Shown in pieces: positions 1-8,704 of a stretch of 64,000 nt of DNA. Position numbers and translations under genes: made by a program. This stretch comes from an uncultured Collinsella sp. (lineage in GTDB: Bacteria > Actinomycetota > Coriobacteriia > Coriobacteriales > Coriobacteriaceae). The notes below the pieces were generated by a model. It worked only from the letters and a program-made list of their open reading frames with translations, was not told the origin of the DNA and did not search any database. Each line of letters opens with the position of its first letter. Position 1 is the first letter of the stretch. The stretch covers positions 43,526-107,525 of the forward strand of contig UQHT01000007.1 of the NCBI GenBank assembly GCA_900540875.1, in the 5' to 3' direction.

Positions 1-1
1 G

Positions 2-193
2 GCGGGCATGGATAAGCTCATGGAGGGCCGCACGACGTTTGTCATCGCACACCGCCTGTCCACCGTGCGCAACTCCGACGCGATCATCTGTCTGGACCAC
101 GGCCGTATCATCGAGCGCGGCAACCACGACGAGCTGATCGCCAAGCGCGGGTACTACTACCAGCTGTACACGGGTGCGTTTGAGCTGGAGTAG
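2..193 (+). CDS. ABC transporter ATP-binding/permease protein, C-terminal end (partial)
   Basis: Only the last ~63 codons are in the window; the frame is open to the left edge. The visible part is the end of an ABC exporter nucleotide-binding domain: the H-loop stretch [14 protein letters not shown], then an [18 protein letters not shown] block and a tail ending GAFELE. This order is typical of the C-terminus of fused membrane/ATPase exporter half-transporters such as the complete ones near 35-38 kb and 47-51 kb. The substrate cannot be judged. The next gene, a LysR regulator, is convergent, so this is the last gene of an operon entering from the left. Confidence 0.85.
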   Translation, partial: AGMDKLMEGRTTFVIAHRLSTVRNSDAIICLDHGRIIERGNHDELIAKRGYYYQLYTGAFELE

Positions 194-281
194 GAACGGT
201 TACTGACGGAGGGTGCGCAGGCAGGGCGGCGAAAGTAGCTAAAAAAGCCCCGTCCCAAAAAGACTACCCGCGCCAAATGAG

Positions 282-1160
282 CTAGTTGAGGAGTTGGGCC
301 ATGGCGTTGACGAATTTTTGGACTTGGAGGGTGGGCTCGAGCGGGTAGTGCAAATAGACCGGCACCTCGCGACCGCATAGAAACGGTACGCCCACAAAGG
401 CCGGGTGCACGCCCGACCACGCTCCGCAGGTGAGCACCGCATCGCCCTTTTCCTCCGCCTCGTTAAAGAGCGCAAAGTCGAAGCTATCCACATCGATCAC
501 GTCCACGCCGCCGTCGGCCAACAGGTCGATGCGCAGGCTGTCCATAGCGTCGTTGCCGTGACGGAGCACGCGCAGGCGCATGCCCTCCAGGTCGGCAACC
601 GTGATGCGCGTCTTGCGCGCAAGCGGGCTCGTGCGCGGCACATCAATATAAAACGGTACGTTGACGATAAGGAGCTTTTGGCAGGCGTCGCCCCAGCGCG
701 GGGTCGAAAAACTCGACTGCACTACATCCACTTCGCGACCAAGACTGCGCATGACGGTCTCGCGCTCATCGTAGAGGTCACTCACCGGCACAATCTCAAA
801 GCGCAGCGACGGCTCCAGCTCGTGCACACTCGGCCACATCGACAGCGTTTGGCGCCCCGGGCACATCATCGACACGCCCAGACGCACGGCGCCGCCATCG
901 CCCGCTGCGCGTCGGGCACGGCGCAACGCATCCTCGGACTGACGCATGATCGAGCGCGCATCGTCTACCAGCAGCGCACCCGCCGGCGTCACCTTAACGC
1001 CCGAATGCGAGCGCTCGAACAACGTGATGCCAAACTCGGCCTCGAACCCCGACACCTGTTTGACGAGAGCCGGGGTCGACACACGTAGTTTTGCCGCCGC
1101 GCGCGAGAAGCTTCCCAGCTCCGCGGCGGCCGATATGGCCTCAAGTCGTCGATCGTACAC
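282..1160 (-). CDS. LysR-family transcriptional regulator
   Basis: A protein of about 292 residues with an N-terminal winged helix-turn-helix (AISAAAELGSFSRAAAKL, then TPALVKQVSGFEAEFG and LFERSHSGVKVTPAG) followed by a LysR substrate-binding domain. I prefer the GTG at 1160 because GGGAG lies six bases upstream and LysR proteins usually begin just before the helix-turn-helix. An in-frame ATG at 1193 would add 11 basic residues. It is divergent from the SDR/MFS/Gfo-Idh cluster starting at 1394 across about 230 bases, so it probably regulates that cluster in response to the transported compound. That role is inferred from position only. Confidence 0.85.
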   Translation of the reverse strand: MYDRRLEAISAAAELGSFSRAAAKLRVSTPALVKQVSGFEAEFGITLFERSHSGVKVTPAGALLVDDARSIMRQSEDALRRARRAAGDGGAVRLGVSMMCPGRQTLSMWPSVHELEPSLRFEIVPVSDLYDERETVMRSLGREVDVVQSSFSTPRWGDACQKLLIVNVPFYIDVPRTSPLARKTRITVADLEGMRLRVLRHGNDAMDSLRIDLLADGGVDVIDVDSFDFALFNEAEEKGDAVLTCGAWSGVHPAFVGVPFLCGREVPVYLHYPLEPTLQVQKFVNAMAQLLN

Positions 1161-1340
1161 GTCAATCTCCCGTTTTCGCGCCCGTGGCCACATGGTGCCA
1201 CAGGAGGTTGTTTTCGCAGGTCATGCGCTCAATTGAGAATAAACTGCATCGCACAGTGTAAACCTATGGTTAACGCCATTCTAACAAATATGCAATTCAC
1301 CTGCGCAAATGCAAAGCATACGATAACCAGCGAAAACCAC

Positions 1341-1367
1341 GTGGGTCGATTAATGGGAGCGACCCAC
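1341..1367 (+). promoter_or_regulatory. Perfect 8-bp inverted repeat in the leader of the SDR operon
   Basis: GTGGGTCG and CGACCCAC face each other across 11 bases, about 27 bases before the SDR start codon and just upstream of its ribosome-binding site (GAAGGGAAG). It has no T-run. It could be an operator for the divergent LysR protein or a 5'-UTR hairpin; the sequence does not decide. Confidence 0.45.
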
Positions 1368-1393
1368 CGGGAGGCACAAGAAGGGAAGTTCCT

Positions 1394-2275
1394 ATGAGCA
1401 ATTGGCTTAAGCTCGAGGGCGATGTCTGCGCCGTGACCGGCGCGCTCGGCGGTATGGGCGTCGAGATTTGCCGCGAGTTCGCCCGCAACGGCGCCAACGT
1501 CGTCTTGCTCGACCTAGACGAGGAGAAGGTCAAGGCAGCAGCCGCCGACCTCGCCGCCGAGTTTGGTATCCACGCCGAGGGCTACAAGATGAACGCCACC
1601 GACGAGGCCGAGGTTCAGGCTGCCGTCGACGCCACCATCGCCAACTTCGGCCGCGTCGACGTTCTCGTCAACACCGCCGGCATCCTGCGCTTCGCCGCCA
1701 TGGAGGACCTGCCGCTAAGCGACTGGGAGCAGGTGCTCAACGTCAACCTCACCGGCTACTTCATCACCTCGCAGCGCTTTGGTCGCGAGATGATCAAGGC
1801 CGGCCAGGGCCGCCTAGTGCACATCTCGACCGTTGCCAGCCACTCCCCCGAGACGTTCTCGGGCGTGTACAGCTCCACCAAGGCGGGCGTCAACATGATG
1901 TCCAAGATGCTCGCCGCCGAGTGGGGCCCCTACGGCGTCCGCTCCAACTGCGTCGAGCCCTGCTTTGTCAAGACACCCATGTCGGCAAGCTTTTACGCCG
2001 ATCCCGAGGTCGAGAAGAGCCGCAGCCGCCTCATCGCCACGCGCCGCATCGGCGAGGTCAGCGATATCGCCAACGCCGTCATGTTCCTGGCGTCCAAGCG
2101 CTCAGACTTTACCACCGGCGACGCCATCAAGGTCGACGGCGGCTTCTCCAACATGATGGGCGACCTCACCGCCAAGCCCGGCGGCCGCCGCGCCTTTGCC
2201 GACAACTACCTCAAGAACAAGGGCGTCGAGCTCTGGTCCGATGAGTCCGGCGTCGCAAAGCCGACTGACCAGTAA
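1394..2275 (+). CDS. SDR-family NAD(P)-dependent oxidoreductase
   Basis: This 293-residue classical short-chain dehydrogenase has the nucleotide-binding glycine motif TGALGGMG at residues 15-22, NTAG near residue 93 and the catalytic YxxxK (Tyr159, Lys163) with the upstream serine in HISTVAS. An acidic residue after beta-2 (VVLLDLDEEK) suggests NAD(H) preference. The C-terminus extends about 35 residues past the usual DGG end. The start has GAAGGGAAG upstream. It is first in a likely operon with an MFS transporter and a Gfo/Idh/MocA oxidoreductase, a combination that suggests uptake and stepwise oxidation of a polyol, sugar acid or hydroxy-acid. The substrate is unknown. Confidence 0.88.
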   Translation: MSNWLKLEGDVCAVTGALGGMGVEICREFARNGANVVLLDLDEEKVKAAAADLAAEFGIHAEGYKMNATDEAEVQAAVDATIANFGRVDVLVNTAGILRFAAMEDLPLSDWEQVLNVNLTGYFITSQRFGREMIKAGQGRLVHISTVASHSPETFSGVYSSTKAGVNMMSKMLAAEWGPYGVRSNCVEPCFVKTPMSASFYADPEVEKSRSRLIATRRIGEVSDIANAVMFLASKRSDFTTGDAIKVDGGFSNMMGDLTAKPGGRRAFADNYLKNKGVELWSDESGVAKPTDQ

Positions 2276-2359
2276 ACCAGCCCGGTAGAAAGGGGCGCGG
2301 GGCAAGCACCTCAGCGGCGTTTGCCCCTCCCCTCCCCCGTATCGATTAGAAAGAGTCCA

Positions 2360-3616
2360 ATGGCTTCCAACAACTCCAACAAGGGTCGCGCCGTCGTGCT
2401 TTCCGCCGCGTGCGTCACCATGTTCTTCATCAGCTCCATCGCGCTGTATTCCGTCGTGAGCAAGAACCTGCTCGCCGTCTACCCCGAGTGGTCGAGCGCC
2501 CTTACCTGGGCTTTCCCGGTCTTCCAGACCATCATGGCCGTGACGGGCATCTTCGCCGGCCGCATCTCCGATAAGATCGGCCCGCGCAACGTCGTGATCG
2601 CTGCCGCCGTGTGCTACGGCCTGGGCTGGTTCATGTCCGGCACCGTCACCGAGCCGTGGCAGTTCTACCTGTGGTTCTCGCTCGTCGCCGCCATCGGCAA
2701 CGGCCTGGGCTACAACCCGGCACTCACCACCGGCCAAAAGTGGTTCATCGACAAGAAGGGCCTCGCCTCCGGCATCACCCTGGCCGCTTCGACCGCCGGT
2801 CCCGCCGTGCTGTCCCCGGTGCTCGCCTCGCTGCTCATCCCGAGCCTGGGCATCTTTGGCGCCCTCAAGGCACTCGGCGTCATCTTCTTTGTGACGATCG
2901 CCGCCTCCGCCCTGTTCCTGAAGGCCCCCGAGGCCGGTTGGCTGCCCGAGGGCTTCGAGGCCCCCAAGGGCGGCGCGCACGCCGGCACCTTCGGTGACCT
3001 CACCCCGGGCGAGATGGTCAAGACCCCGCGCTTCTGGGTCCTCATCGTCACCTTCGCCTTTGCTGCCACTGCAGGCACCCTGCTTGTGGGCAAGGTTGCC
3101 TCCATCGCCGCCGTCCAGCTCTTCGCCGACCCCACGAGCGCCGCGGCCGTCGCCCTCGGCGGTGTGGTGGTCTCCGTCAACACCTGCGCCAACCTGGTCG
3201 GCCGTCTGTCCTTTGGCCAGATCATCGACAAGCTCGGCGCCTACAAGTCGCTGCTCATCAGCCTTGTCGTCACCATCGTCGCGCTCGTCATCATGTCGAT
3301 GAGCTTTACGCAGAGCATGTTCTTTGTGGCGCTCGCCCTGCTTGGCTTTAGCTTTGGCGCCCTGCTCGTCATCTACCCGCCGCTCACCGGTGGCGCCTTC
3401 GGTACCAGCAACATCGGCGTCAACTACGGCATCATGTTCCTGGGCTACGCCGCTTCTACCTGGATCAGCCAGCCCATCACTGCCGTGCTGTATCACGCTG
3501 AGGCCGGCAGCGCCGCCTACCAGCAGTCCTTCTACGGCGCCATTGTGATCGCCGCCATCGCCGTCGTGCTCACCGTCTACATGATGGTCTCCGACAGCAA
3601 GAAGAAGTCCGCCTAG
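2360..3616 (+). CDS. MFS transporter (OxlT-like family)
   Basis: About 418 residues with twelve hydrophobic segments. The MFS motif appears between TM2 and TM3 as GRISDKIGPRN, and the second half has a related GQIIDKLGAYK. The conserved GNGLGYNPALTTGQKWF and GLASGI stretches resemble the oxalate/formate-antiporter-like subgroup of MFS carriers for small organic acids. I chose the ATG at 2360 (MASNNSN) preceded by AGAAAGAG rather than the earlier in-frame start at 2321, which would add a proline-rich leader unlike a transporter. It lies between two oxidoreductase genes and probably imports their substrate. Confidence 0.85.
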   Translation: MASNNSNKGRAVVLSAACVTMFFISSIALYSVVSKNLLAVYPEWSSALTWAFPVFQTIMAVTGIFAGRISDKIGPRNVVIAAAVCYGLGWFMSGTVTEPWQFYLWFSLVAAIGNGLGYNPALTTGQKWFIDKKGLASGITLAASTAGPAVLSPVLASLLIPSLGIFGALKALGVIFFVTIAASALFLKAPEAGWLPEGFEAPKGGAHAGTFGDLTPGEMVKTPRFWVLIVTFAFAATAGTLLVGKVASIAAVQLFADPTSAAAVALGGVVVSVNTCANLVGRLSFGQIIDKLGAYKSLLISLVVTIVALVIMSMSFTQSMFFVALALLGFSFGALLVIYPPLTGGAFGTSNIGVNYGIMFLGYAASTWISQPITAVLYHAEAGSAAYQQSFYGAIVIAAIAVVLTVYMMVSDSKKKSA

Positions 3617-3624
3617 TTTTACCG

Positions 3625-3655
3625 ATGCGACAAAGGGACGGTCCCTTTGTCGCAT
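3625..3655 (+). terminator. Perfect palindrome with GACAAAGGGAC core between MFS and Gfo/Idh genes
   Basis: Two 15-base arms (left arm ending GACAAAGGGAC, right arm beginning GTCCCTTTGTC) are separated by one base. There is no long T-run, so it may be an attenuator, a transcript-end stabiliser or a mobile palindrome rather than a full terminator. Related hairpins lie at 27772 and 30263. Confidence 0.5.
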
Positions 3656-3685
3656 TCCACCGGTCACCAGTATTAAGGAGTCGAA

Positions 3686-4726
3686 ATGTCTGAGCTCAAT
3701 CCCGTCCGCATTGCCGTTATCGGCGCCGGTGCCATGGGCCGCAACCACATCCGCTTTGTCACCGAGGAGCCCGAGGCCGAACTCGTCGCCATCGCCGACG
3801 CCTTTGAGGGCGCCCGCGCCACGGCCGAGGCCGCCGGCGTGCCGTTTTACACCGATCCCGCCCAGATGATGGACGAGGTCAAGCCCGAGGCCGTCATCAT
3901 CGCCACCCCCAACGACCTGCACCTGGGCGTTGCCCGCGAGGCCGTGAAGCGCAACATCGTGCCGCTGGTCGAAAAGCCAATCTCCAACGACCTCGAGGAT
4001 GCCCAGGCCTTCGCCGCCGAGGCCGAGACCGCCGGCGTGCCCGTGCTCGTGGGTCAGCACCGTCGTCACAACCCGTTTGTGAACAAGGCCAAGGAAATCA
4101 TCGAGTCCGGCGAGCTGGGCAAGCTCACCGTATCGAGCTTCCACTACATGATCTATAAGAATGACGAGTACTTCGATGTCGAGTGGCGTCGCAAGAAGGG
4201 TGCCGGCCCGATCCTGGTCAACCTGGTGCACGACGTCGACCTGCTCCGCTACCTGCTGGGCGAGCCTGTCGCCGTCCAGGGCATGCAGTCCAGCGCCGCC
4301 CGCGGTTTTGAGACCGAGGACTCCGCCGTGGTCAACGTCCGCTTTGCGGATGGCGCGCTCGCGAGCATGACCATCTCCGACGCCACCGCCAGCCCCTGGA
4401 ACTGGGAGGCGACCGCCCGCGAGGACCCGCAGTACCGTCCCTTCGACGCCGACGCCTACTTTATCGGCGGTACCTTGGGCGCCCTGTCGCTGCCCCGCCT
4501 GCACCAGTTCTCCTACGACGGCGCCTCCAACTGGCACAAGCCGCTGCAGATGGAGATTCCGGCCGTGGACCCGGTGCTGCCGCACAAGATGCAGCTCAAG
4601 CACTTTGTGAAGGTTGTCCGCCGTGAGGTCGAGCCCGTCGTGACCCCCGCCGACAACGTCAAGACGCTCACGCTTCTCAACGCCATCAAGGAGGCCGCCG
4701 AGACCGGCCAGCTCGTCGAGCTGTAA
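3686..4726 (+). CDS. Gfo/Idh/MocA-family oxidoreductase
   Basis: This 346-residue protein starts with a Rossmann fold carrying IGAGAMGRNH (residues 12-21), followed by the family motif EKPISND near residue 95 where the lysine contributes to catalysis, and a C-terminal alpha/beta domain with a histidine in LVNLVHDVDLLRYL. Members oxidise or reduce sugars, inositols or other polyols with NAD(P). A good ribosome-binding site (TAAGGAG) precedes the ATG. It is the last gene of the SDR-MFS-Gfo/Idh set and is followed by a terminator at 4800. The specific substrate cannot be read from the sequence. Confidence 0.88.
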   Translation: MSELNPVRIAVIGAGAMGRNHIRFVTEEPEAELVAIADAFEGARATAEAAGVPFYTDPAQMMDEVKPEAVIIATPNDLHLGVAREAVKRNIVPLVEKPISNDLEDAQAFAAEAETAGVPVLVGQHRRHNPFVNKAKEIIESGELGKLTVSSFHYMIYKNDEYFDVEWRRKKGAGPILVNLVHDVDLLRYLLGEPVAVQGMQSSAARGFETEDSAVVNVRFADGALASMTISDATASPWNWEATAREDPQYRPFDADAYFIGGTLGALSLPRLHQFSYDGASNWHKPLQMEIPAVDPVLPHKMQLKHFVKVVRREVEPVVTPADNVKTLTLLNAIKEAAETGQLVEL

Positions 4727-4799
4727 TGCCTTGAGAGCGGCCGCGGCAGAAACCCCATGCCGAGCCCCTCGGTCCGCCACAAATAAGCCCCTCTTCTTT

Positions 4800-4829
4800 G
4801 CCCCGCGAGCAGCCTCCTGCCCGCGGGGC
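4800..4829 (+). terminator. Rho-independent terminator after the Gfo/Idh/MocA gene
   Basis: GCCCCGCG and CGCGGGGC form a GC-rich stem around a short loop and are followed by ATTTT. It lies about 75 bases after the stop codon. Confidence 0.7.
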
Positions 4830-4896
4830 ATTTTGCTACGTTTCCAATGATTTTCTGAGACGGGGGGCCTTTTTGCACCTCGGCTTGATTCGTTCG

Positions 4897-5054
4897 CCAC
4901 GGAATGAGCCTATCTACTACGTTTAACCAATCACCCTCATCCATACCGAATTTCGCGAAATAAAAACCGCAGGTAAACGGCTTGCGCATTTTCGGAAAAC
5001 CGGGGGATGGTCGACCCACACGGTTCAAACGTAGTAGATAGGCCGCTTTCGTGG
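4897..5054. repeat. Dispersed palindromic element, copy A
   Basis: A block of about 158 bases bounded by inverted ends: left GCCTATCTACTACGTTT, right AAACGTAGTAGATAGGC, with outer CCACG/CGTGG extensions. A second copy in opposite orientation lies at 40475-40635. The interior is conserved too, including ACCTGCGGTTTTTATTT on the minus strand of this copy. It has no transposase. It sits in the 420-base gap upstream of tex, with its right end about 90 bases from the tex start. Confidence 0.75.
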
Positions 5055-5146
5055 TCCCGCGCCAAAACAGTCTTTTTTGAGCGAAGTGGCAGGTGGTATC
5101 CTTGGTAGCTCTGTGCTGCAAACGCACCTCAAACGCAAGGAGTCCC

Positions 5147-7294
5147 ATGGATCTTATCGCCCAGCTCGCGCGCGAGCTCAACCTTAAGGCCGCCAACGTC
5201 GAGGCGGCCGTCAAGCTCATCGACGAGGGAAACACCATTCCCTTTATCTCGCGCTACCGCAAGGAAGCCACGGGCGGCATGGACGATGTCGCCCTGCGCG
5301 CGCTCGACGAGCGCCTGTCCTACCTGCGTAATCTTGAGCAGCGCAAAGAGGACGTCATTCTGCTCATCGGCGCCCAGGGCAAACTCACGCCCGAGCTCGA
5401 GCAACAGATTCGCGAGGCCACACAGCTCCAGCGTGTCGAGGACCTCTACAAGCCCTACCGCAAAAAGCGCATGACCCGCGCGCAGAAGGCACGCGAGGCC
5501 GGCCTGGAGCCACTCGCCAACATGATCATCATGCAGGCCTCGGCCAAGGGCAGCGCGCTCGACGCCGCCGCGGACTACGTCAACGAGGAGGCCGGCTTCG
5601 ACACGCCCGAAAAGGCGCTCGCCGGCGCCGCCGACATCGTGGCCGAGACGGTGGCCGAAGATCCCGAGAACGTCGCCGACCTGCGCGCCTTTGCGCAAAA
5701 CACCGCCGACATCGTCGTCGAGGCCACCGACCCCGCCGAGAAGACCCCCTACGAGCCGTACTACAGCTATGATGAGCCGCTGCGCCGTATACCCAACCAC
5801 CGCGTGCTGGCTATCGACCGCGGTGAGCGCGAGGGCAAGCTCCGCGTGCGCGTGAACGTCGACGGCGCTGCCGCTACGGCACGCCTCGGCAGCCGCTGGC
5901 CCCGTCGCCAGGGCGTGTTTGCTCCCATCTTCGACGCCGCCATCGCTGACGGTTACAAGCGCCTCATGGCCCCCTCGCTGGAGCGCGAGGCCCGCGCCAA
6001 ACTCACCGTTCGCGCCCAGACCGAGGCCATCAACGTCTTTGCCAAGAATCTCGAAGGCCTGCTCTCGGCACGCCCCGTGCGCGGCGCCCGCGTGCTCGCG
6101 CTCGATCCGGGCTACCGTACCGGCTGCAAGGTCGCCGTCATGGACGAGACCGGCAAGTTACTCGACCACGGCGTGGTCTACCCCACCAAGCCGCGCCACG
6201 ACGTCGCCGGCACCAAGCGTGAGCTCGCCCGCCTCGTCAAGAAGAACGGCGTCAACACCATCGTCATCGGCAACGGCACCGCCAGCCGCGAGACCGAGGA
6301 AGTCGTCTCGGAGTTTATTGCCGAGCAGGCGCCCAGCCTTCGCTACACCATCGTCAACGAGGCGGGCGCGTCGGTGTACTCCGCCTCCGAGCTCGCGAGC
6401 CAGGAGTATCCCGATCTGGATGTCACCGTACGTGGCGCCATGAGCCTAGGCCGCCGTCTGCAAGACCCGCTGGCAGAGCTCGTCAAGATTCCGCCCCAGT
6501 CCATCGGCGTTGGCCAGTACCAGCACGACCTTGACCAGGCCGAGCTTTCGCGCACCCTGGGCCACGTGGTGGAAGACGTCGTCAACCGTGTGGGCGTCGA
6601 CGTCAACACCGCGAGCGCGAGCCTGCTGGGATACGTATCGGGCATCACGCCGAGCGTGGCCAAGAACATCGTGGCTTTCCGCGAGGAAAACGGTGCCTTT
6701 ACCGATCGCCGCCAGCTTAAGAAGGTCCCCAAACTGGGACCCAAGGCATACCTCAACGCCGCAGGCTTCCTGCGCATCAGCGGCGGTAAGAACCCGCTCG
6801 ACGCGACAAGCGTCCACCCCGAAAGCTACGAGGTGGCCACGGCCGTCCTGGAGCGCGCCGGCGTTGCGACAAGCGAGCTCAGCCGCGGCGGCGTGCCCGA
6901 CATCGAGCGCCGTCTGGGCAGTATCTCGGCGCTGGCAAGCGATCTGGACTGCGGCACCCTAACGCTCATCGACATTGTCAACGAGCTCAAGAAGCCCGGC
7001 CGCGACCCGCGCGACGACGCGCCCGAGGTAGTCTTTAGCCGCTCGGCGCTTTCGATCGACGACCTGGAGCCCGGCATGGAACTCAAGGGCACGGTGCGCA
7101 ACGTCGTCGACTTTGGCGCCTTCGTCGACGTGGGCGTGCACCAGGACGGCCTCGTGCACATCTCCAAGCTGGCCAACCGCTTCGTCAAGCACCCCAGCGA
7201 CGTGGTGCGCGTCGGTGACACGGTCAAGGTGTGGGTTGAAAAGGTCGATCGCGACCGCAAGAAGATCTCCCTCACCATGGTGCAGGGGAAGTAA
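5147..7294 (+). CDS. tex: Tex-family RNA-binding transcription accessory protein
   Basis: About 715 residues with the full Tex order: N-terminal helical region (PFISRYRKEATGGMDD, residues 28-43), YqgF/RNase H-like domain (RVLALDPGYRTGCKVAV near 320), tandem helix-hairpin-helix region (VGVDVNTASASLLGYVSGI and NGAFTDRRQLKKVPKLG) and a C-terminal S1 domain (GMELKGTVRNVVDFGAFVDVG to KVDRDRKKISLTM). Tex is a cytoplasmic nucleic-acid-binding protein tied to transcription and RNA handling. The ATG at 5147 has AAGGAG four bases upstream; an earlier in-frame start at 5093 lies in repeat-flanking DNA and is unlikely. It appears monocistronic, with a palindromic element on each side. Confidence 0.95.
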   Translation: MDLIAQLARELNLKAANVEAAVKLIDEGNTIPFISRYRKEATGGMDDVALRALDERLSYLRNLEQRKEDVILLIGAQGKLTPELEQQIREATQLQRVEDLYKPYRKKRMTRAQKAREAGLEPLANMIIMQASAKGSALDAAADYVNEEAGFDTPEKALAGAADIVAETVAEDPENVADLRAFAQNTADIVVEATDPAEKTPYEPYYSYDEPLRRIPNHRVLAIDRGEREGKLRVRVNVDGAAATARLGSRWPRRQGVFAPIFDAAIADGYKRLMAPSLEREARAKLTVRAQTEAINVFAKNLEGLLSARPVRGARVLALDPGYRTGCKVAVMDETGKLLDHGVVYPTKPRHDVAGTKRELARLVKKNGVNTIVIGNGTASRETEEVVSEFIAEQAPSLRYTIVNEAGASVYSASELASQEYPDLDVTVRGAMSLGRRLQDPLAELVKIPPQSIGVGQYQHDLDQAELSRTLGHVVEDVVNRVGVDVNTASASLLGYVSGITPSVAKNIVAFREENGAFTDRRQLKKVPKLGPKAYLNAAGFLRISGGKNPLDATSVHPESYEVATAVLERAGVATSELSRGGVPDIERRLGSISALASDLDCGTLTLIDIVNELKKPGRDPRDDAPEVVFSRSALSIDDLEPGMELKGTVRNVVDFGAFVDVGVHQDGLVHISKLANRFVKHPSDVVRVGDTVKVWVEKVDRDRKKISLTMVQGK

Positions 7295-7308
7295 ACCGCC
7301 AAAGCAAG

Positions 7309-7514
7309 GGTCCCCCCTCTCGCGACGTGCAAAATCGCGAGTATTCTGCAAATTCCACCGTTCCGTATGCCCCTCAGAGACGAAAAAGCAAGAAACAGCC
7401 CCCGTTTTAGCGTCATCAGAGCCAAAACGGGGGCTGTTCCATGCTTCACCCAGCTGGTAAAAGCCTTTACCTTGCTGAATACTCTCAATTTTGCACGGCG
7501 CAGGCGGGGGTACC
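7309..7514. repeat. Large imperfect inverted repeat with an internal terminator-like hairpin
   Basis: The outer arms (7309-7341 and 7471-7514) pair imperfectly over about 40 bases; both contain GTGCAAAAT followed by GAGTATTC when read from their own ends. Inside, 7394-7438 is a near-perfect 15-base hairpin, AACAGCCCCCGTTTT facing AAAACGGGGGCTGTT, which probably also terminates tex. The whole 206 bases looks like one palindromic intergenic element. Confidence 0.6.
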
Positions 7515-7574
7515 TTTGTCCACGGCAGGATATGGAAGCCTATCACCAACCTACCGGCAAGTTCGTGTCGGCAG

Positions 7575-7644
7575 CCCCGGCCTTTCCTTTGCCTAGCGCG
7601 ACCCTCGCGAAGCGCGTGAGCGATAGGGAAAGGAAAGGCCGGGG
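7575..7644. repeat. Palindrome between tex and the first transaldolase gene
   Basis: CCCCGGCCTTTCCTTT at 7575-7590 pairs with AAAGGAAAGGCCGGGG at 7629-7644 without mismatch, with further pairing inward (GCCTAGCGC against GCGATAGG). It is 31 bases past the transaldolase stop and could serve as terminator for that gene. Confidence 0.6.
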
Positions 7645-7675
7645 CGAACAACCCGCGATGTAGTCAGCGTTCGCG

Positions 7676-8380
7676 TTACGGCAGGATATGGAAACCGAGC
7701 GAGGCGATATCCTTGGCAAAACCGCGCACGGTATCGAGCGAGACCTCGTACGGGTCACGGCCGATGTTCTTACGCTTGGCCAGGATGCTGTTGGGCACCG
7801 TGATGATCTGGCAACCGCATCCTTCCGCCTGGTAAATATTGATAAGCTCACGCGTGGACGCCCACAGGACCTCGCAGTTGGGCTTGGCGGCGGCCTTCTT
7901 CACCGACTCCGTCATAAACGGAATGGGATCGACGCCGGTGTCAGCGATACGGCCGGCAAAGAGCGAGATGATGGACGGCGTCTCGGCATCAACGGCCTCG
8001 ACCATCTCGTCGACCTGCGTAGGCGTAAAGATGGTGGTGACGTTGACCTTGATGCCATCGGCCGAAAGCTTGCGCACCAGCTCGGCGGTGGACTCGCCCT
8101 TGGTAGTCACGCACGGAATCTTGACGTAGACGTTCTCGGCCCAGGTAGCGATCTCGCGGGCCTCGACCTCCATGGTCTCGACGTCGTCGGCAAAGACCTC
8201 AAACGAGACGGACACATCGGTGATGTGGGCCAGGACCTCCTTGGCAAACGCGCGGTAATCCGTCACGCCGTCCTTCTTCATAAGGGACGGGTTGGTCGTG
8301 AAACCCTGAACGTTGCCGTTCTCGTACATGTCGAGCATGCCCTCGAGGTTTGCACCGTCAGCGAACACCTTGATTGCCAT
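7676..8380 (-). CDS. Transaldolase / fructose-6-phosphate aldolase-like protein, copy 1
   Basis: A 234-residue small transaldolase of the MipB/TalC type, with QGFTTNPSLMKK near residue 25, the Schiff-base lysine in VYVKIP (Lys87), and VNVTTIFTP and FAGRIADTG. It catalyses reversible aldol transfer or cleavage with dihydroxyacetone or F6P-type substrates in the cytoplasm. The start at 8380 has GAAAGGAA upstream; an upstream start at 8404 is unsupported. It is about four-fifths identical by eye to the copy at 10975-11685. It lies just downstream of the PTS IIC gene but behind a terminator at 8614, so it likely has its own promoter in the 324-base gap. Confidence 0.9.
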   Translation of the reverse strand: MAIKVFADGANLEGMLDMYENGNVQGFTTNPSLMKKDGVTDYRAFAKEVLAHITDVSVSFEVFADDVETMEVEAREIATWAENVYVKIPCVTTKGESTAELVRKLSADGIKVNVTTIFTPTQVDEMVEAVDAETPSIISLFAGRIADTGVDPIPFMTESVKKAAAKPNCEVLWASTRELINIYQAEGCGCQIITVPNSILAKRKNIGRDPYEVSLDTVRGFAKDIASLGFHILP

Positions 8381-8613
8381 CTGCCTGATTCCTTTCGTTA
8401 GCATACGGCCGATAAACTGCTAAACACTTTACCTACGTTTATCAAGGCGTGAGCTGCGGGTTTTCATCTTCTCGGCGAACGGTTTTGCAGTTTTACCATT
8501 TTTATATCGACACCCCAGCGGCAAAACGTTTTTGCTGATCATCGCGGTTGATTCCGTTCGCGGCGCAGAGACAGCGCTTCACCGGTGCGTTTTCACAACC
8601 AGTCCAAAACAAA

Positions 8614-8647
8614 AAGCGGTGACGCCTCATTTGAGACGTCACCGCTT
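8614..8647 (-). terminator. Terminator downstream of the PTS IIC gene
   Basis: AAGCGGTGACG and CGTCACCGCTT form a strong stem-loop followed on the minus strand by a T-rich tract (AAAACAAAA on plus). It separates the PTS operon from the copy 1 transaldolase. Confidence 0.7.
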
Positions 8648-8704
8648 CCGTGTAGGAGCCGGTTATCGGAGCTCCGCCCGATTAGGGCTTAACGTATGCC
8701 TGGA

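Noticed and set aside
2102..4900. 932-codon minus-strand open frame
   Set aside because: It is antisense to the MFS and Gfo/Idh genes, is rich in Gly/His/Asp repeats typical of reverse-frame high-GC shadows, and has no domain or ribosome-binding site.
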